Position numbers and translations under genes: made by a program. The notes below the pieces were generated by a model, which made no database searches, was not told where the DNA came from, and was given only the letters and a program-made list of their open reading frames with translations. DNA of 64,000 bases from Nautilus pompilius. Its lineage: Eukaryota; Mollusca; Cephalopoda; Nautilida; Nautilidae. The DNA is taken from the NCBI GenBank assembly GCA_018389105.1, contig JACATO010000604.1:124001-188000 (forward strand), read 5' to 3'. How positions within the stretch are numbered: the stretch's first letter is position 1; each line of letters opens with the position of its first letter. This document shows positions 20,261 to 35,200 of the stretch, in pieces.

Positions 20261-23200
20261 ATGCAGAGCCTGCCAAGGCTGACCAATGCTTTGCGAGCTT
20301 TTTCTGTTGTTGCTCCAGAGGACACGAACAGGTGCCATCGAGATGAGCTGCTGCTGCAGAAACGACTTAAGAAAATGGAAGAGCATCAAGGCAGTGGTGG
20401 TGCCTCCTGGAACACATTGGAGTCTGCCATTGTGAACAAGTCGGAAGCTGATACTGACACTGTGGCCAAAGCAGTCAAGCAACTACTTCAATGTGCTAAA
20501 GATATTGGTAAGAAAGAAAATGTTTCTTTGTCTAAATGGTGCATTGCATGGTGAGATCCTGCATGCTTGTCTTGGTATTGGAGGGGCTAGTTGGCAAAGC
20601 AACATAGAAGCTCTTTGATGGTTGAGTATGGCCCTGTTGAGCATGAAAAATTGTGACTATTTTACTGATCGTAGTTTACCCAATTTAATAATTCTGAGGT
20701 GAAAATTATTAGGATAAGACAAACTGTTCCAAAAAAGAATGAAAAATTAGTTTGTTTTAATTTTATCATAAAGTAATTTCTTATAAGGATCCTTGTTTCT
20801 GTTAAAAGAGAAAAATCCATCCATTTAACTAAAAGTATTTATATTTTCTTTCTTTCCTTAGTTGGTTGTGCAAGTGTTCAGGGAACCATGGAATGTGCTG
20901 CATATTTCTTGTTTCAAGTGTTTGCAAATGTTGAGATGGTTGGACAGCGAGAGACTAACAAGCTCCGCACCATTTTTGGCCCATTCCCCGCATCGGTTGC
21001 TACTCGAGCCTGTCAAGTGGTGAGCCAGATTGTGGCATGGCTTCCAGAGGAGGTGGTTCTCTGGCACATCAGCCAGAATGAAGAGCAGGCCAACACAGTG
21101 GGACAAGAGTTTGGTAGAAACATAAAGTTCTCCCATGAACTCTTTACTGTGAACAGTGAGGGCAGTGGCTCTTCGGGTTCGGACTTTGAGGAGGAGAATG
21201 GGTCATCTGAGTTATCGCTGAAATACCGTGGGACCAAACACGATTTTCCTGCGGTGCACCGCACACCAGATGGGGGAGATGACACCAAGTCAGAGATTGC
21301 TGATGAAATAGACTCATCATGGCTGGTTGGAGAAGTCAGTAGACATTTTGAGGATCGTGAGAACGCGCTTGGAATGAGTGTGACGGCACTGTGCTCTACT
21401 CTTTTTGATGTTCTTTCATCGTCCAAATCAGACGAGGCTTTACAGAATGAGGTACATATTTTTACTGTGCTGAACTAATTTGGTAAACTGGGTGTAATTT
21501 TTTTTTTCTCTTAGTTTCCAATCCCCTCCTGCTTCACCCTGCCCCCTCCAGTTTGGACAACTAAGCACAGAGTAATTTGTTTAAGGTAGAATTATATTAG
21601 GTTGTTACAAAAGTTTTTTCGGTTTTTTTTTTTACCGCAACAGTGAGACTTCATCATCGTTGCTGAACATAAAGTTTATCAATCAAAGTAAGTTCCATTA
21701 CAATCAATACACCTCTGCCAACGAGTTACAAGCACATTTATACCATTTTGAAAAAATCTGGATTTCTGGAGTCAATAAACTGTTGGAAGGCAGTTTTAAT
21801 TGCTGCTTGGTTGGAGAAGGATTTCATATGGAGAAAACTGTTGAGGTGTTTGAAAAGGTGGTAGTCTGTGGGAGAAAGGTCTGGTGAATAGGCTGGGTGA
21901 GGGAGAACTTTGTATCCCAACATGTTCAGTTTCTGAAGAGTCACTTTTGCAAAATGAGGACAAGAATTGTCATGGAGTAGGATTGGGCCTCTTCTATTCA
22001 CCAATGCTGGCTGTCATTGGGAGAGTTTCTGATGAACAACATTTAATTCACAACAGTACCTTTCAGTTGTGATGTTTACACCAGGTTGCAAGAAGTTATA
22101 GTGGATGACACCAGTCGCAGCCCCCCCAAGACATGACCATGACCTTCTTTGGGTGGAGGCTAGGTTTTGGAATGTGGTTAGGCACCTTGTCTCTGTTGAG
22201 CAACTGTGCTGATCATTTGTGATTGTTGTAAAGGATCCATTTTTCATCATGTAATGATTCAGTCAAGAAATGGGTCCTTTTTATTTCTTATGAGAAGTAC
22301 AGAGCAGATCTCCAGTGGATGATTTTGTTATTGTTGATTCAAATGGTGAGGTATCCACTTGTCAAGCTTTTTCACCTGGCCGATTACATCAAGATGTCGG
22401 GGAAACAATTGCAGTGCTTATGTCAAGCTCTCCAACAATTTCTCGCACTGTTTTTCTTGGATCAGCTTCAACTGAGGCATTCAGATGGTTGTCATCACAG
22501 CTGGAAGGACATCCGTTACGTTCCTTATCTACAAGGCTCACATCTTGTGATCGAAACTTTGCAAACCATTGTTGTACTGTGCAGTCATCTGCTGTGTCCT
22601 CGCCCCATACCTGCTTAATGTTGCCTCACTCGCTTTGTGGCCTGGTTTGAACCCATGAAGCAAAATGGCATGAAACACTTTTCTATCCATGCTTCACTGA
22701 GAACCCTGAAACAAATATCCATTTTATGATTTTTAAAAGGTAGGTTTTGCATAATGTATGCCAGAACACATGCTACAAAATGATATATAACTTACCTACA
22801 TACACCTTCACAAGCATGCAAGAAATGAACTCCAAATTAACATAATATAAAAACCAACAAAACTTTTGTAATGACTTAATACTATCTAGTTCTTGGGTCT
22901 TTTAGTAATTAATTTCTTTCTGTATTGCAGGACTCAAAGGTAAAAAATATACCTAAACTTTAAAAATCAAAATAACAAATAACATCCTCAATCTAGGAAG
23001 TTTTGAAACCTATTTTCTTTTTCCATTTCACATTTTTGTAATGTGTGTGTTCCTGTAAACTTATTTTCCTTCAAAAAAAAAAGTTACTATAAAATCACTA
23101 ATCTTCAAATGCCATTTAAAAAAAGTCTAATTTTTTTGGAGATGTTATTTACTTATATCATTAATTTTTTTCTTTCTTTTAAAAAATTACCAGTTGTTTG

Positions 23201-26200
23201 AGTTGCTTGGTTTTGAACGATTTGAACTGATGCAAAGTTTGCTGCAGAATCGTCGGAAACTGCTTTCTGCTGCTGTGAGTACTGGGAAGGAATCAAAAAT
23301 TTTCCAGACTGCTAGTAAGTATAGAATTCTGCTATCCTACCTAACCTTTCTTGTCTTGGAGAATTTGAATGACAAAAGAAGTAGCAGTCTTTTAAATTTT
23401 AAAGATTAATTTTTATACTAAGTTATTTGCTTTATTTACATTTGTATTGCTAAAGAAAGTTTGCTGGATATCAAGACCTGCTGATACTTTAGCTAGCTTA
23501 AAATTGATGTCTAGTGTTTGTAACTGTTAATAACCAAAAGAAGGGGTTTTGCTGGGTCTGGATAACACACCCCCTCCCCCCAGCCAGCTGAACTAAATTG
23601 ACACCCTTCAAAGTTAGATTCTCACCAGATAAAAATGTTAAGTTTAACTTGTTTGGATAACACTGAACATGAGACCCTTAAAAAAAAAATTAACCCTCTC
23701 TACTGAAATCCTGGATCTACCACTGGCTATCTAAATTCTCAAAACCCTTAATAATTTAAAAAAAAAAAAATTTTTATCAGATTTTCCCTCAAATTTCTAA
23801 GTAAACCAAATTTAGCTGGATATATTTAAAATCTTTCTGGGTTCTCTTACTGCCTGAAAACAGAAGACATTCTAGAGAACTTGTGCTGTACTCTCTTTAA
23901 CAGTCACATCTGGTCATGTGGCCGCCCCTATTAAGCGATTACCTGTGTTCTCAATAACTATAGCAATTCCCTTCCAATGGATTTTTCATGTTAAAATTTC
24001 TGCAGTGAGCAGTCAGCGAGGGTTTCCCATCTGTGTGACCAACGACAAACTTCTGCAGCCCCTTTTAGCACCATCAGTGCAAACTGCAGGTGTGCACCTT
24101 GCCAATGTGTCTGCTCTGGTGGGGGTGCCTTGCCAGAATAATTTGGAAAAAAAAAAACTGAAATAATGCAATTCCTGGATTCTAGATAATGGAATAAGTG
24201 CATCTCGAGGAGTGTGCTCGTGGTGCTGGGATAATGATGATGTGCAGGCTAATGCTGGACGTGGCCAATACACTGTTGCAGAATATATTATGGACAATAG
24301 GGTGTGTGCATGCATGCATGTGTGTCAGCAGAAATCAAAAGATTAAATATCACATGAAAATAATCATGATAATGGGTGGCTTCTCTCTCCTCGTTGTGAT
24401 CCTTAGTTTGGGAATGGGTGGTGTGAGTGAACTTGAGCCACCATCAAGTTTTGATTCTCACCTGCTGATGTATGGAAAATACCAGTTATCCAAATACCAA
24501 TTTACATTGTTTTGTCATTAATTGTGTTTATTGACTGCTACAATTGAAGTTTTTAAGTCAAAAATAAATTACTACATACATGATGATATTGTAGGTTATT
24601 AAGTGTAACTAGGTAATTAAGCAGGTAGACTTTTAATTTAAAAAAACAAATAAAAGGGAGATAATCCTTTTATCTCCCCTTATTTACAGTTAGTCTTTGG
24701 TCAAGCATCCATCAAATTTGTTATCGGGAACACTAGAGATTGCAATTTTCCTAGTTTTCTGTATTTCCAATATGTCAGCGTAAATGAAAACTTAACATGC
24801 TTTTTTTTCTAACTACTTGTAAATTGTCTTCGTTTGTGGAGCTCTGCTTGCATGGTCCATTGCTGTGCTCATTATGTAAGCACAACATTGTCTATGTTTA
24901 GGATGGTCTGCTCTAGATGAATGTTCCAGGATGTGTGTTAACTTATGGTGAGCAAGTATGATCTAAAGAGATGATGACAGCAGCATGCGGATACTCTGAA
25001 CCCTGATTCCATCTGAACAATGTCCAGAACTTAGTGACAGTGCACGTAAAGATCTGCAGAGAAATCCAAAGGAAACTTGGCGTCTGGAAAATCTGTTCAT
25101 AATATTGTAAAAGAAGACTTTTTAATTTTCTGTCTGTCTCTTTCCTTATGTACTTTTCACCCCTGATAGGTGATGACAATTTCAATATTTAACAGCTGCA
25201 TCTCACTGTAAATGTATTTATCATTTAGGTAAGTTTAAATGTGCACACTGTTATTAAAATATTACAAAATTATTGCTGTTCTATAAATTTTGTTTGTAGA
25301 AGCTTTTTGGCTGGTGTTAACTTTTCACTGTAGCTTAGTTTTGAGATTGTCTCTCTCAAGAGGCTAGTTTTGATGTCCATTGCAAGTGCTTTGGGAAAAA
25401 AAGTTTTGCAATAATTCATTGTTGTCTTAAACATGGACTCTGTTCCTGTATAGCATATAAACTAAGAATTTATATAATGTGATTACATATTCCTGTTAAT
25501 TTCAGTTAATGAGTGTATTATTTTGTTTAAAATATCTGTTTAATGGCAACTCCAGTAGAAAGTGCACCTGTTTTGAGAGAAGTAGGTTAGGAGTTGTCAG
25601 GTGGGAGGGAGAGAGAGAGATGGATTTTCTTAAGGAGTCTGGTTGACGATCTTGCTTTACAAGGTAGATTTTTCATCATATTTGCCACTACAGAATTTGC
25701 TAGAAATTACAGCTTTCTGAACCTAAAACTTGTTTGTAGTTTTATCCAGATGGCAGGTGTATCTTGGAAATGCAGGAATTATGTGATGTCTTAATTTAAC
25801 ATTGTTAAAGAATTTTTTCTCTTCAAAACTGGTGAAAGAAAACATGGAATCAAACAACTGCAAATGTTTTACGGAAGATGGCGTAGGCATCTAATGTTTT
25901 TTGTTTGTTTGTTTTAAACAGAAAAGAAGGTTCAATCTGGAAGCCGTCCAGCTTATGGTTGTCAAGTGACCATACAGGTAATGTAGCAAAATGTTTTGCA
26001 CTTTCTGAAAGAGAGAATGACTGCTGCCTGACTTGAATGATCCAAATCATTATTTTGAGCAATAATTATTCTGCTCCCCTTTATTTGTTAAAAGTAAGGT
26101 ACAGAGTTTTGTTTGAGTGGCATGCTATTCAAGTTTTAAGTTATCAATAAAAATGTATGCAAGAAAAACTGCTGATAAAGGTGCATTAGGTTTGAGATTA

Positions 26201-29200
26201 GTATCTGGCAGTCCAACATTCTAGCAAGCACGTTATTTTTAACAAAAGAAAACTTTGCTTGTACTTAAAAAAAAGAAAAAAAAAATAATAATGTGTGTAT
26301 CAGGCCTTATAGGAATGTTTAAAATTTAACAAACATTTGTGTGGGTGCTACACAAAATAAGTAAATTTTATTACTTAAATAATTCTTCACCTTAAACACA
26401 ATAGTGTAATTTTTGTTAAAGTTAAAATTTTTAAGAAGGGAGATAATCATGTACACAGTGTGACCATAAGTTTGCTTTCTGGGAAAGTTGTAAAGGGAAA
26501 AAAAAAAAAACTTCATCTGCTCTTGTAGAATTAAAATTAGATTTAAAAAAAGTAGTTTAAGATAAGTTGCTATGCAAGCAGTCTCCTAATTTGATGATGA
26601 TCTTAAAACTCTCTTTGCAGTCAGAGCAGGAGAAACAGTTGATGAAACAGTTTCGTAAGGAAGAGAAGAAGATGGTGAGAAAGGAAGGTATAGGTCTGGA
26701 GGAGGAGAAGTCTTTTGATCCCCAGGAATTGAGGATTCAAAGGTAAGAAGAGAATGAGCCAAGTGAATCTTTCTTTCAACTGATCAGATAGGCTTAAGGA
26801 AAAAAAACAACAAAAGAAATGACTTTAAACTGATCTTAATGATGGGGGATCTATCTGCCAGTCTTTGGAAACTTATAGCTGGATGGGCTAACCATTTGGA
26901 TGTTGTATTGTATTATTTAGACAATTATCGTAGTGCTAAATAAGTGCAGTCCATTTTTCCTTAAAGACGCCAGAAAATTTCAAATGACTTTCAATACAAT
27001 TTTTCACTTTAAATTTTAAAATCTATGTAGTATTATGGAATAAAAATAATTATCAAATAATTTTTTTGTTACTTTGAGCAGATCTTAAAGTTCAAGATAG
27101 TCTCATCTAACTGTAGTAGGCAGATGAGCATTTATGTAGTGCTTGCAATATAGTGATGGCAATAATTGCTTACCCCAAATAATAACTTTTTATGGGATTA
27201 AAATTTTTTGGCACGGACAAGTGGTTACACATGTATGATATCTTGTGATCACCTTTTTTGTTAACAGTAAACTAAAAACAGCAAATTATAGATAGTAACT
27301 CATTTTACTTCTCTAAGAAATAACAATTAAAAAAAGTATTTTAATTGTGAAGGGATAGTGATTAAGTCAATTTATTATTATTATTTTCCATAATCCTCTG
27401 TATATCCCCTGAAGTGCATTTGCAACACACTATTCTTCAGCTCAGCACAGGTTGAGCCACCTTCATTAATATGACCCTTTGAGACGACAAACCCTTATAT
27501 TACTCCAACCCCATGTATTTTGCATTATGAGTGTATTGACTAAAGGGACAGCCAGTTCAAAAAATTCTTAGCTGGGGTGGAAATACATCTCTAGAGGTGC
27601 AGGTAAGATAAAAACTAATGTGATATATGAAGGGTTACATTTAGAATTGTTAGTACTTGTGTAGAAAATGATAGTTATTTGAAGGAACACTGAAGTTGGT
27701 AAGAAAAAACAAAAAAAAATGTAATTTAATGCATAACTATAATATTACATATTTTAAGAACTTAACATATCAATATCATTAATTTCATGGAGAATTATAG
27801 TGATTTAAAACTATCTAATAAACATTTACTTGTAATGTGATAGTGCTCTGTTCAGAATATCTAAAACAGATGTATTATGGTTTTGTATATTGTTGTCTGA
27901 AATTGGGTTATATGTCATATTGTGCAAGATGATGTGCTCTGATGTTACAAAATGGCAATCACTGAAGTACTGATGTAAGAATATTACATTTGGTAAAATG
28001 TGACTGGTAATTGTAATATTTAAAGCAAGTCTTAAATGGTAGTGGATAGTTTTGATTTTGCACTTAAAAGCTCTCAGTTGCTTATGTGATTCCAGAGAGG
28101 CTGCACTCATCACTGCTTCCACTTCCACCGCGTTTTCCAAGCGGGTACAAATGTCACCACCAGAAAATTTCCCCTATGTCTTCGACTCCATGATATCAGC
28201 AAGACAGAGCTCAGCGTTTATTGGAGGCTCCAAGGTAACCACTAAGTTGTTCCTCTTTCAGTTATGGTATAAGTTTAGTGTTGCTGGCTTATTCTTTCTG
28301 TCAATTATCACTGGGTGTTGCTGAAACATTCTGTCCACAGGTCAGAGAAAAAGATGATATTGTAGATAATCAATAGAATTGTAGATTTTACTCTGATTGG
28401 TTCTATGTACATAAGGAAAAATCTACCACCTTAAGTTAGGCTCCTTAACTACAGTTTGTTTGCATGACAAGGGAATGCTAATCACATAAACAAAGAATAT
28501 AGTATGTTAAATGCATAAACACAACAACATTGGAAGTATTAGAAGACAAAAATTAATATTGCTTATTCAGTTCTTTTGCTATGCAATGTTTCTCTACTTG
28601 GTGTGGAACATAAATTATGAAGACGAAAGTATATAGTGCCATTTATCTGCTGAAAGCATATACAGGTACACTAAATAATACTAATCACCTGATTCAACAA
28701 CAATCAGTCTCATGAATACTCCAGTGAACCAACATGGAGCAGTAACTGTGATCATCATTTTTAGGTTCACATCAAGTTATACCCTGCTGTGGCTCTACTT
28801 AGAAAAATTACCCAGTGAGGAACAAGTAAGAATAGTTAATCTAAATAATGGTTTCATGCATAACTATCTTGCAAAGAAATGACAAATTTTTCCAAGGGTA
28901 TAACCCAAAAACTTGAGGAATATTAGTAGAAGGAATCATTTTTAAGGAGGAAAGAAGCACTTAACCAAAGGATGAGGAAAGATAAGAGAGAAGAAAGTGC
29001 AGCAGAGTATTTGTATATGAACTGTGCAAGAGTGCAGATGAGGGAGTTAGTGCTTCAATGGCAAAAAAAAAGGTGCTGAAGAAACTGGTTCTTAAGGGAA
29101 GGGTAGCAGTGACAAAGACTTTATTAAGAGGAGGAAAAAGAGAGAGAGAGACATGAGGAGGACTAGAAGAAAAAGAAGAGTTAATTGACAAGTTTGTGAA

Positions 29201-30463
29201 GCTTACATTAACCGGTAGATAAGACAGCTCAAGACTCGAGTGGGGGTGTATACTCATGAATATGGTTGGGGAAAATGCTAAGCAGTACAAGCAAATCTTG
29301 AAACAACAAACCTCCCACAAATGGATGTAATCTACTTGGTCCAGGTTTTTTTTATTTCACCATGACTATGCTCTTGTTCCTGCTACCTTCTTAAACTGAA
29401 ATATCTCTTAAAGAGCTGCCTTATACTTAAAAGAATTCTGATATGAATAACATTGATGTGTGGGTCGTCAAAATTTTGAAAAAGTTAAAGGAGATAAAAA
29501 AAAATTTCTTAGCAGCCTTTGTCTGTATTTGTGACACTTGGGATGATGTATTTAGTTTGTTTTAAAGACTAGTACCTGACATACGAAAACAATTATTTTA
29601 CAGGAAATAAAGTTAAGATGTTTTGACATAAACCTTGACAGCCACTAATTGGATGTCTTATTTCAAACTATTTTAAAATTGGGTATTTCCTACAAAGTAC
29701 TTCGAGTGTGATGAATTTTGATTGCTACACCATCAGTGCTTTTAGGGATATCTCAGGCTGTCCAGTTAAGTGTGAAGTTTCTCAAAACTTTGGTACAGCC
29801 CTTGTTCTACATGCGCACACTCTTTGATCAATCGGCTGTTTATCTCATGTGTGTTGTCCACAATAAAATGGATTTGTCTGACCTTTTTTAAGTCTATACT
29901 TACATGCAAGTCTATTGTTTTATTCTTAATTAGTAATGATCATTAGTGTTCTCGCTGTGTGTGTGTGTGTGTGTGTGAAAAAACAAAAAAAAAACAATGG
30001 AATATTGTTGGAATCCGTGAATTACACTAGATTATTGTAGTGCATGTTTGTCTCCAGCAAGAAGAATACACCTGTAGTCATCTTTGGTGTGTTTATAGTA
30101 ATGGCATGATGCATGAGCTAACTAAATTGGTTGGAGGAATACAATTTGGTTTTTAAAATCAAATGGCCTCATGACTGAAGGAAAAACTGCACATCAGTTA
30201 ATAACGTTGCCCTTTTTGCTTTTCTGACAAAAGCAGCATGTCTCCTGTTAGTTAGTAAAGCATAAGACTCCAGTCTCCTTGTATTGTTTTCAAGCTGTCA
30301 GCCAGTGTTTTCTGAACTTTTGCTTCTCTTACTGCAGATGGTGTTGCCACTTGGATTTGAAAAACTGGACAATAAACTGTTTGAAGAAGTTAACATTCCG
30401 CCGACTTCCTTAGGATCAGCTGACCTCAAGAAGAAGCAAGTTCAGATTACCGAGCTGGATGAG
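20261..30463 (+). CDS. ASCC3: ASCC3 N-terminal region (seven exons)
   Basis: Exons 1-7 encode about 467 residues before the first helicase cassette. Landmarks shared with vertebrate ASCC3 are [85 protein letters not shown] and [20 protein letters not shown]. In human ASCC3 this part binds ASCC2. The middle ([18 protein letters not shown]) is acidic, low in complexity and divergent. Confidence 0.95.
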
Positions 30464-32190
30464 GTGAGATCTTTGAGCCTCTTGAGTGGAAATATAGCCA
30501 TGACAGCTTTGGTGTTTGAAGTTTCTGACAGATTTTTTTCCTGGCAGTTGCCTAGTAGCATCTGAAATTATTGAGTGGACCTAGCTAGCACCCTCTCACT
30601 CTGTGCTGGTTAAAATCTCTCTTTGGAATGAAGGTGACTGCTGGTGAACAAATTCATTTCCATGCAAATTCTTGTGAAAAGTGCCAGAAATCCAGCTTAG
30701 TTACTGTTGCTGTGCATTAAAACTAATGCTAAGAAAACAATGATTTGTGCTGTCAAAGATAGGAAAAAAAAACTTTAGAAAGTTATGAATAAATATAGTG
30801 TATGTTGGTCATTTAAAATTGTTTCAGTATGCCTTTGCCTTGGACAAACCATTATAAGGATGTTTTGTATGATGTGTCTTGTATGGCAATTTTCAGTCAA
30901 CTTAGCCATTGTGGGTGGTGTCTGATTCTTCAACATTCTCAGTCCAAGGCTTGAATCACATGACAATTCTATTATTTCAAGTATTGCGTGAAGATCATAA
31001 CACTGTCAGATTTACATAAAAACTATCAAAATTGGTGTAAAACCAGTTGTGAGTGTTGACATAACGAAGTTACTGAAATTTAAGAGTATATCGCATCATC
31101 AATGACTTAACAGTGAACACTGATATCTGGCTGCTGAATGCAGCATACTCTGGTAGGGGGCAGTCACATCGGTACTGACTGCCACGCTAACTGTTATATC
31201 ATTCACATGGCTCAATGCACCATGCTATCTTAGCATATTCCATCTAGAACAAATTGCAGAATGTTAATCTGTACAAAATCAGCTACAATCTGCTATTTTG
31301 CAGGCTAGGTATCTTTTCTTACCTGCATCCCTAATGTCAGCATACCATAGGGTAAATTTGGAGTGAACTAGAACTCATTTGCATCAGACTTTGGCAGTCA
31401 GAAGGCAAATTCTGTGATGAGAATAAGTTCAGCTTTCACTTTGCTGATGGTCATTTATGTATTTTGCATGGCAGTGGTTTTGCCAGGGTTCCTGTGACAT
31501 GCGACCACAAAAGGGAATTGTTTTAGGTCAGTACTACATGAATAAGATCTCTAAGTATGTTGTTATACTCTTTGCATGAAGTCACTTCTTCAAGAAATAT
31601 ATATTGCAAGGGTCCATCATGCAAGAATACTTGTAAACCACACTCAAGAGGAAAGCATTCAATGTCTTCCATTCTTTGCTCATTCCTCCAACTCTAATCC
31701 AATGGAACAAGTCTGCTCTTCATTGGACAGTGACCTCATGCTTCTGGAACCATTCCAGAACTGCATCAAGCCTTGATACAATATCTGAACTCAGGTACAT
31801 TTCTTTAGTGCAAACCAGAGACTTTTGTATATGATACTAGAAGTCATATGACTTTAGGGCATGGATGTAGTGACTGTTGTCATTATGACATCACTATATG
31901 CATGGTTCACTGTCCAGACATTGTGCAAAATGAACTGTACATCTCAAACTTAATGGTCAGTTTTGGATTCCAAAAAGTGTTCCCTCTATTATCCTGATCA
32001 ATAATTTTCTTTTAACGATATCTTGGTTTCATTTTTTTTTTCATTTGGTTGATTAAAAATACTATTATAATAAATCACGCTGACATTTTAATCTATGATG
32101 AGAATTTATTAATTATTATTAACCTTCCAGTATCACATCAGTTTTTATCTTACTCAGTCCACCAGCCAAGGTGCCAATATTTGAGTGCTG

Positions 32191-32230
<40 letters not shown>

Positions 32231-35200
32231 GTATTTGTTGTTACATAAGGTTTCATTAGTGATGAAGGTACTGTGTCACAGGCCCTTTAGCCCAACCTAT
32301 GCTGAGTAATAGAGATTTTAAAGGTATTTGGGTACAGCTGCATCCCAAGTGGTATGCAGAGACAAACCAGCAGCAAGAAGAAAAACAACTTGCTTCAGAT
32401 CTTATGTAAATGTAGAAAATGGTGAAATATTATCGTGGTGTCTAGTCTCTTATATTTACAGAATTTTAATGGCAGTGTTGGTACTGTATTGTATGTGATC
32501 TGAGAGCCTTTCTTCATCTCCTGAAGATGATCTATTGCCAATTCAGGAAACTGAAGATGGTGACAGGAAATGTGACAATATCAGTACAGCAGATAATTTT
32601 AGGTGTTGATGAAAGCCAAAAAAAAAAAAAAAATTTCTCCATCTCATCCAGCCACATGTCATTACATTAAATCATACATCTTTTTTTTTTTTTTTTCCAG
32701 ATTGGTCAGATGGCTTTCAAAGGAATGAAGCAGTTGAACTGTATCCAGTCCGTGGTTTTTGAGACGGCCTACAAGACAAATGAGAACCTACTGATCTCTG
32801 CCCCAACAGGTGCCGGAAAGACTAACATTGCCATGCTGGCTGTAATACACGAACTGAAACAGCACCTTTCTCAAGGAGTCATCAAGAAAGATGAGTTTAA
32901 GGTTTGTTTCAATCCCACCACAGTTCAGGATTCGTTGCTGTATTTTAATCTGACACAATCCTGGATTCCAAGTAACCATCCATCTTCTCTTTTTCTGTTT
33001 TTGAATCTTGAAATTTTCAGCAGCAGAGCTAGGCTCACATGATCGCTTTACTTGCAGAAAACTTTTTTTTTTTTTTTTTTTACCAGCGATATGTTGGGCT
33101 GCGCAGGTCTGTGCTGCCACTCTGCATTCGTTGTTCAAAGGAACCAGGAGGAATACTCTTCATAAGATAGTGGTCAGTCTCTGTAGAGCAGAAGCAAGAA
33201 TTTAAAATTGTCTTTACTTTCCTTTTGAAAACTTGTCTCTTATAAGATTCGTTCTCATTGTAAAAAAATTCCTTTTGTTGTTAGATTGTTTACGTGGCTC
33301 CTATGAAGGCGCTGGCTGCTGAGATGGTGAGGAACTTTGGGCGTCGCCTTGAGTCCCTGGGGATAGTTGTGCGTGAGCTCACAGGAGACATGCAGTTGAC
33401 AAAAAAGGAAATCCTTCAAACACAGGTAACTTGAAATCTACGATATCATTTAAGATTTGCAAAAAACTGAAAAAATTCGTTTTCTGCTATGGTAGACTCA
33501 TCAACTGGGTCAGAAAGACCACTTTTATGGTGGAGAGAACAAATTATTAAAAGAATTGGCCTTCTTAATTAAGGGGAGACTAGGCACAGTGGCACAAAAC
33601 AAGAGAAAAATAAATTTTTTTTTCTTTGGCAGTCAGTCTGAAAAAACAAACCGTCAACTAACCTAGAGTAATTTTGCCCATACCGAAATCACTAGTTACA
33701 GAGTAAAATCGCTTACATGTGTACATATAAGAACAATTAAGAGTTTCGACAAACTTTGTATTGCTGTCTCTGGAAATAATCATAATTCTGAACAGGACCA
33801 AGTTCAGTGACTTTACAGTATATGTGGTCATATCTAATTCTGGAGGAGATTCTTTGAGAACCTAGCCATCTTAAAAGCATGACACTGTCCGTTTTCTGGA
33901 AATATTAAATCTCACAGAGTGAGTCATCTAGGTCTTAATTTAGTATGGCTATTTTGAATTAATTTTTTTCAAGTCTAGTTCGGCCTTAGGTAGGTTGAAT
34001 CAGCATATGATAGGTCAGGAAGTGAGAAAGTATTCTTAGAAACCAGAATATACAGCAGCAATTAATGAGTGGATTCCATAACATTGCTTTCTTAAACCAG
34101 TTATTTTGTTTGTTTTGGTTTATAGAATGGCCAAATAGTATTGTTTATCTTCAGTTGCTATTTATTGGTACCACAGTCAAGGATTTAAGAATCTGACAAC
34201 ATGTTATGGGTTTATCACGTGATGGCTTTGTTTTCAGCCGTTGTGTGTGTGTGCCTGTATACAAAATTTGTTTGGCCTTAGTGTTTTTGTAAGCTTTTCT
34301 TATTTCTTTGAATCAAAGTATTTACGTAATATTTTAAAAACTTGCTGATGTGTGTGACTTATCTGCAGCGCACATTAAATTGTTTGTCTTGATGGCAAAT
34401 TAAAGGTTAAGGTCGTCTTAATAAGGACATATTCAAAAAATGCATTCATACAAAGGCTTCATATTTATTTAGTATTTTTTCTAAATGTTTTAGAATGGTG
34501 ACAGGAAAACAAAGAAAAAGAAACTGTTGATTTTCCCATAGAAGCAAAACATCAACTTTTGTATTTAAAATGAGACCAAAAACTCTCTCTATTTCTGAAA
34601 GGAGATAATTATTAATGTAATGTAGTTAATGAGAGAGAAGCAACGAAAGTAAGTTCTTCAGTTATTAGTTCTAAAAATATAAAAAGCTTAGTCAGGAAAA
34701 ATAGGAATAAAAAAAAGACACTGGCCAGGTTTTGTACTTGGCATCTTGTTACTAGTGAGTGAGTAGTGGCTGTTTATTTCAGATGTTAGTGACCACGCCA
34801 GAAAAATGGGATGTGGTAACCAGGAAGAGCACTGGAGACATCTCTCTCTCTCAGCTGGTGCGGCTGCTGATTATTGATGAGGTTCATCTGCTCCACGATG
34901 ACAGGGGCTCAGTCATTGAAAGCATTGTAGCTCGGACCCTAAGGCAGGTGAGAGGGGCATCTGGTTTTTGTGATATTTAGCTGCATTATTTATTTATTTC
35001 TAGGAATTTTGATAAAAAATCAGCTATGGGTGCTGGGAGGAGGATACTTACAGCACTGATGATAAATAATCATAAGATTAATTTTCTTTTCTCTAAGCTA
35101 GTACAGAAACTTTGATGAACTTTAATATAACTGACTAAAAATCCCAAATCAGGCATAGAGTAAAGAATATCATGGAGACTGTGCAGTCCTTTTGGATTTA

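Noticed and set aside
22315-22650. Plus-strand frames of about 100 codons
   Set aside because: They are shadows of the minus-strand mariner transposase.
28900-29330. Purine-rich coding-like block
   Set aside because: Low complexity and frequent stops on the plus strand; the open minus-strand frame is Ser/Leu-rich because of base composition.
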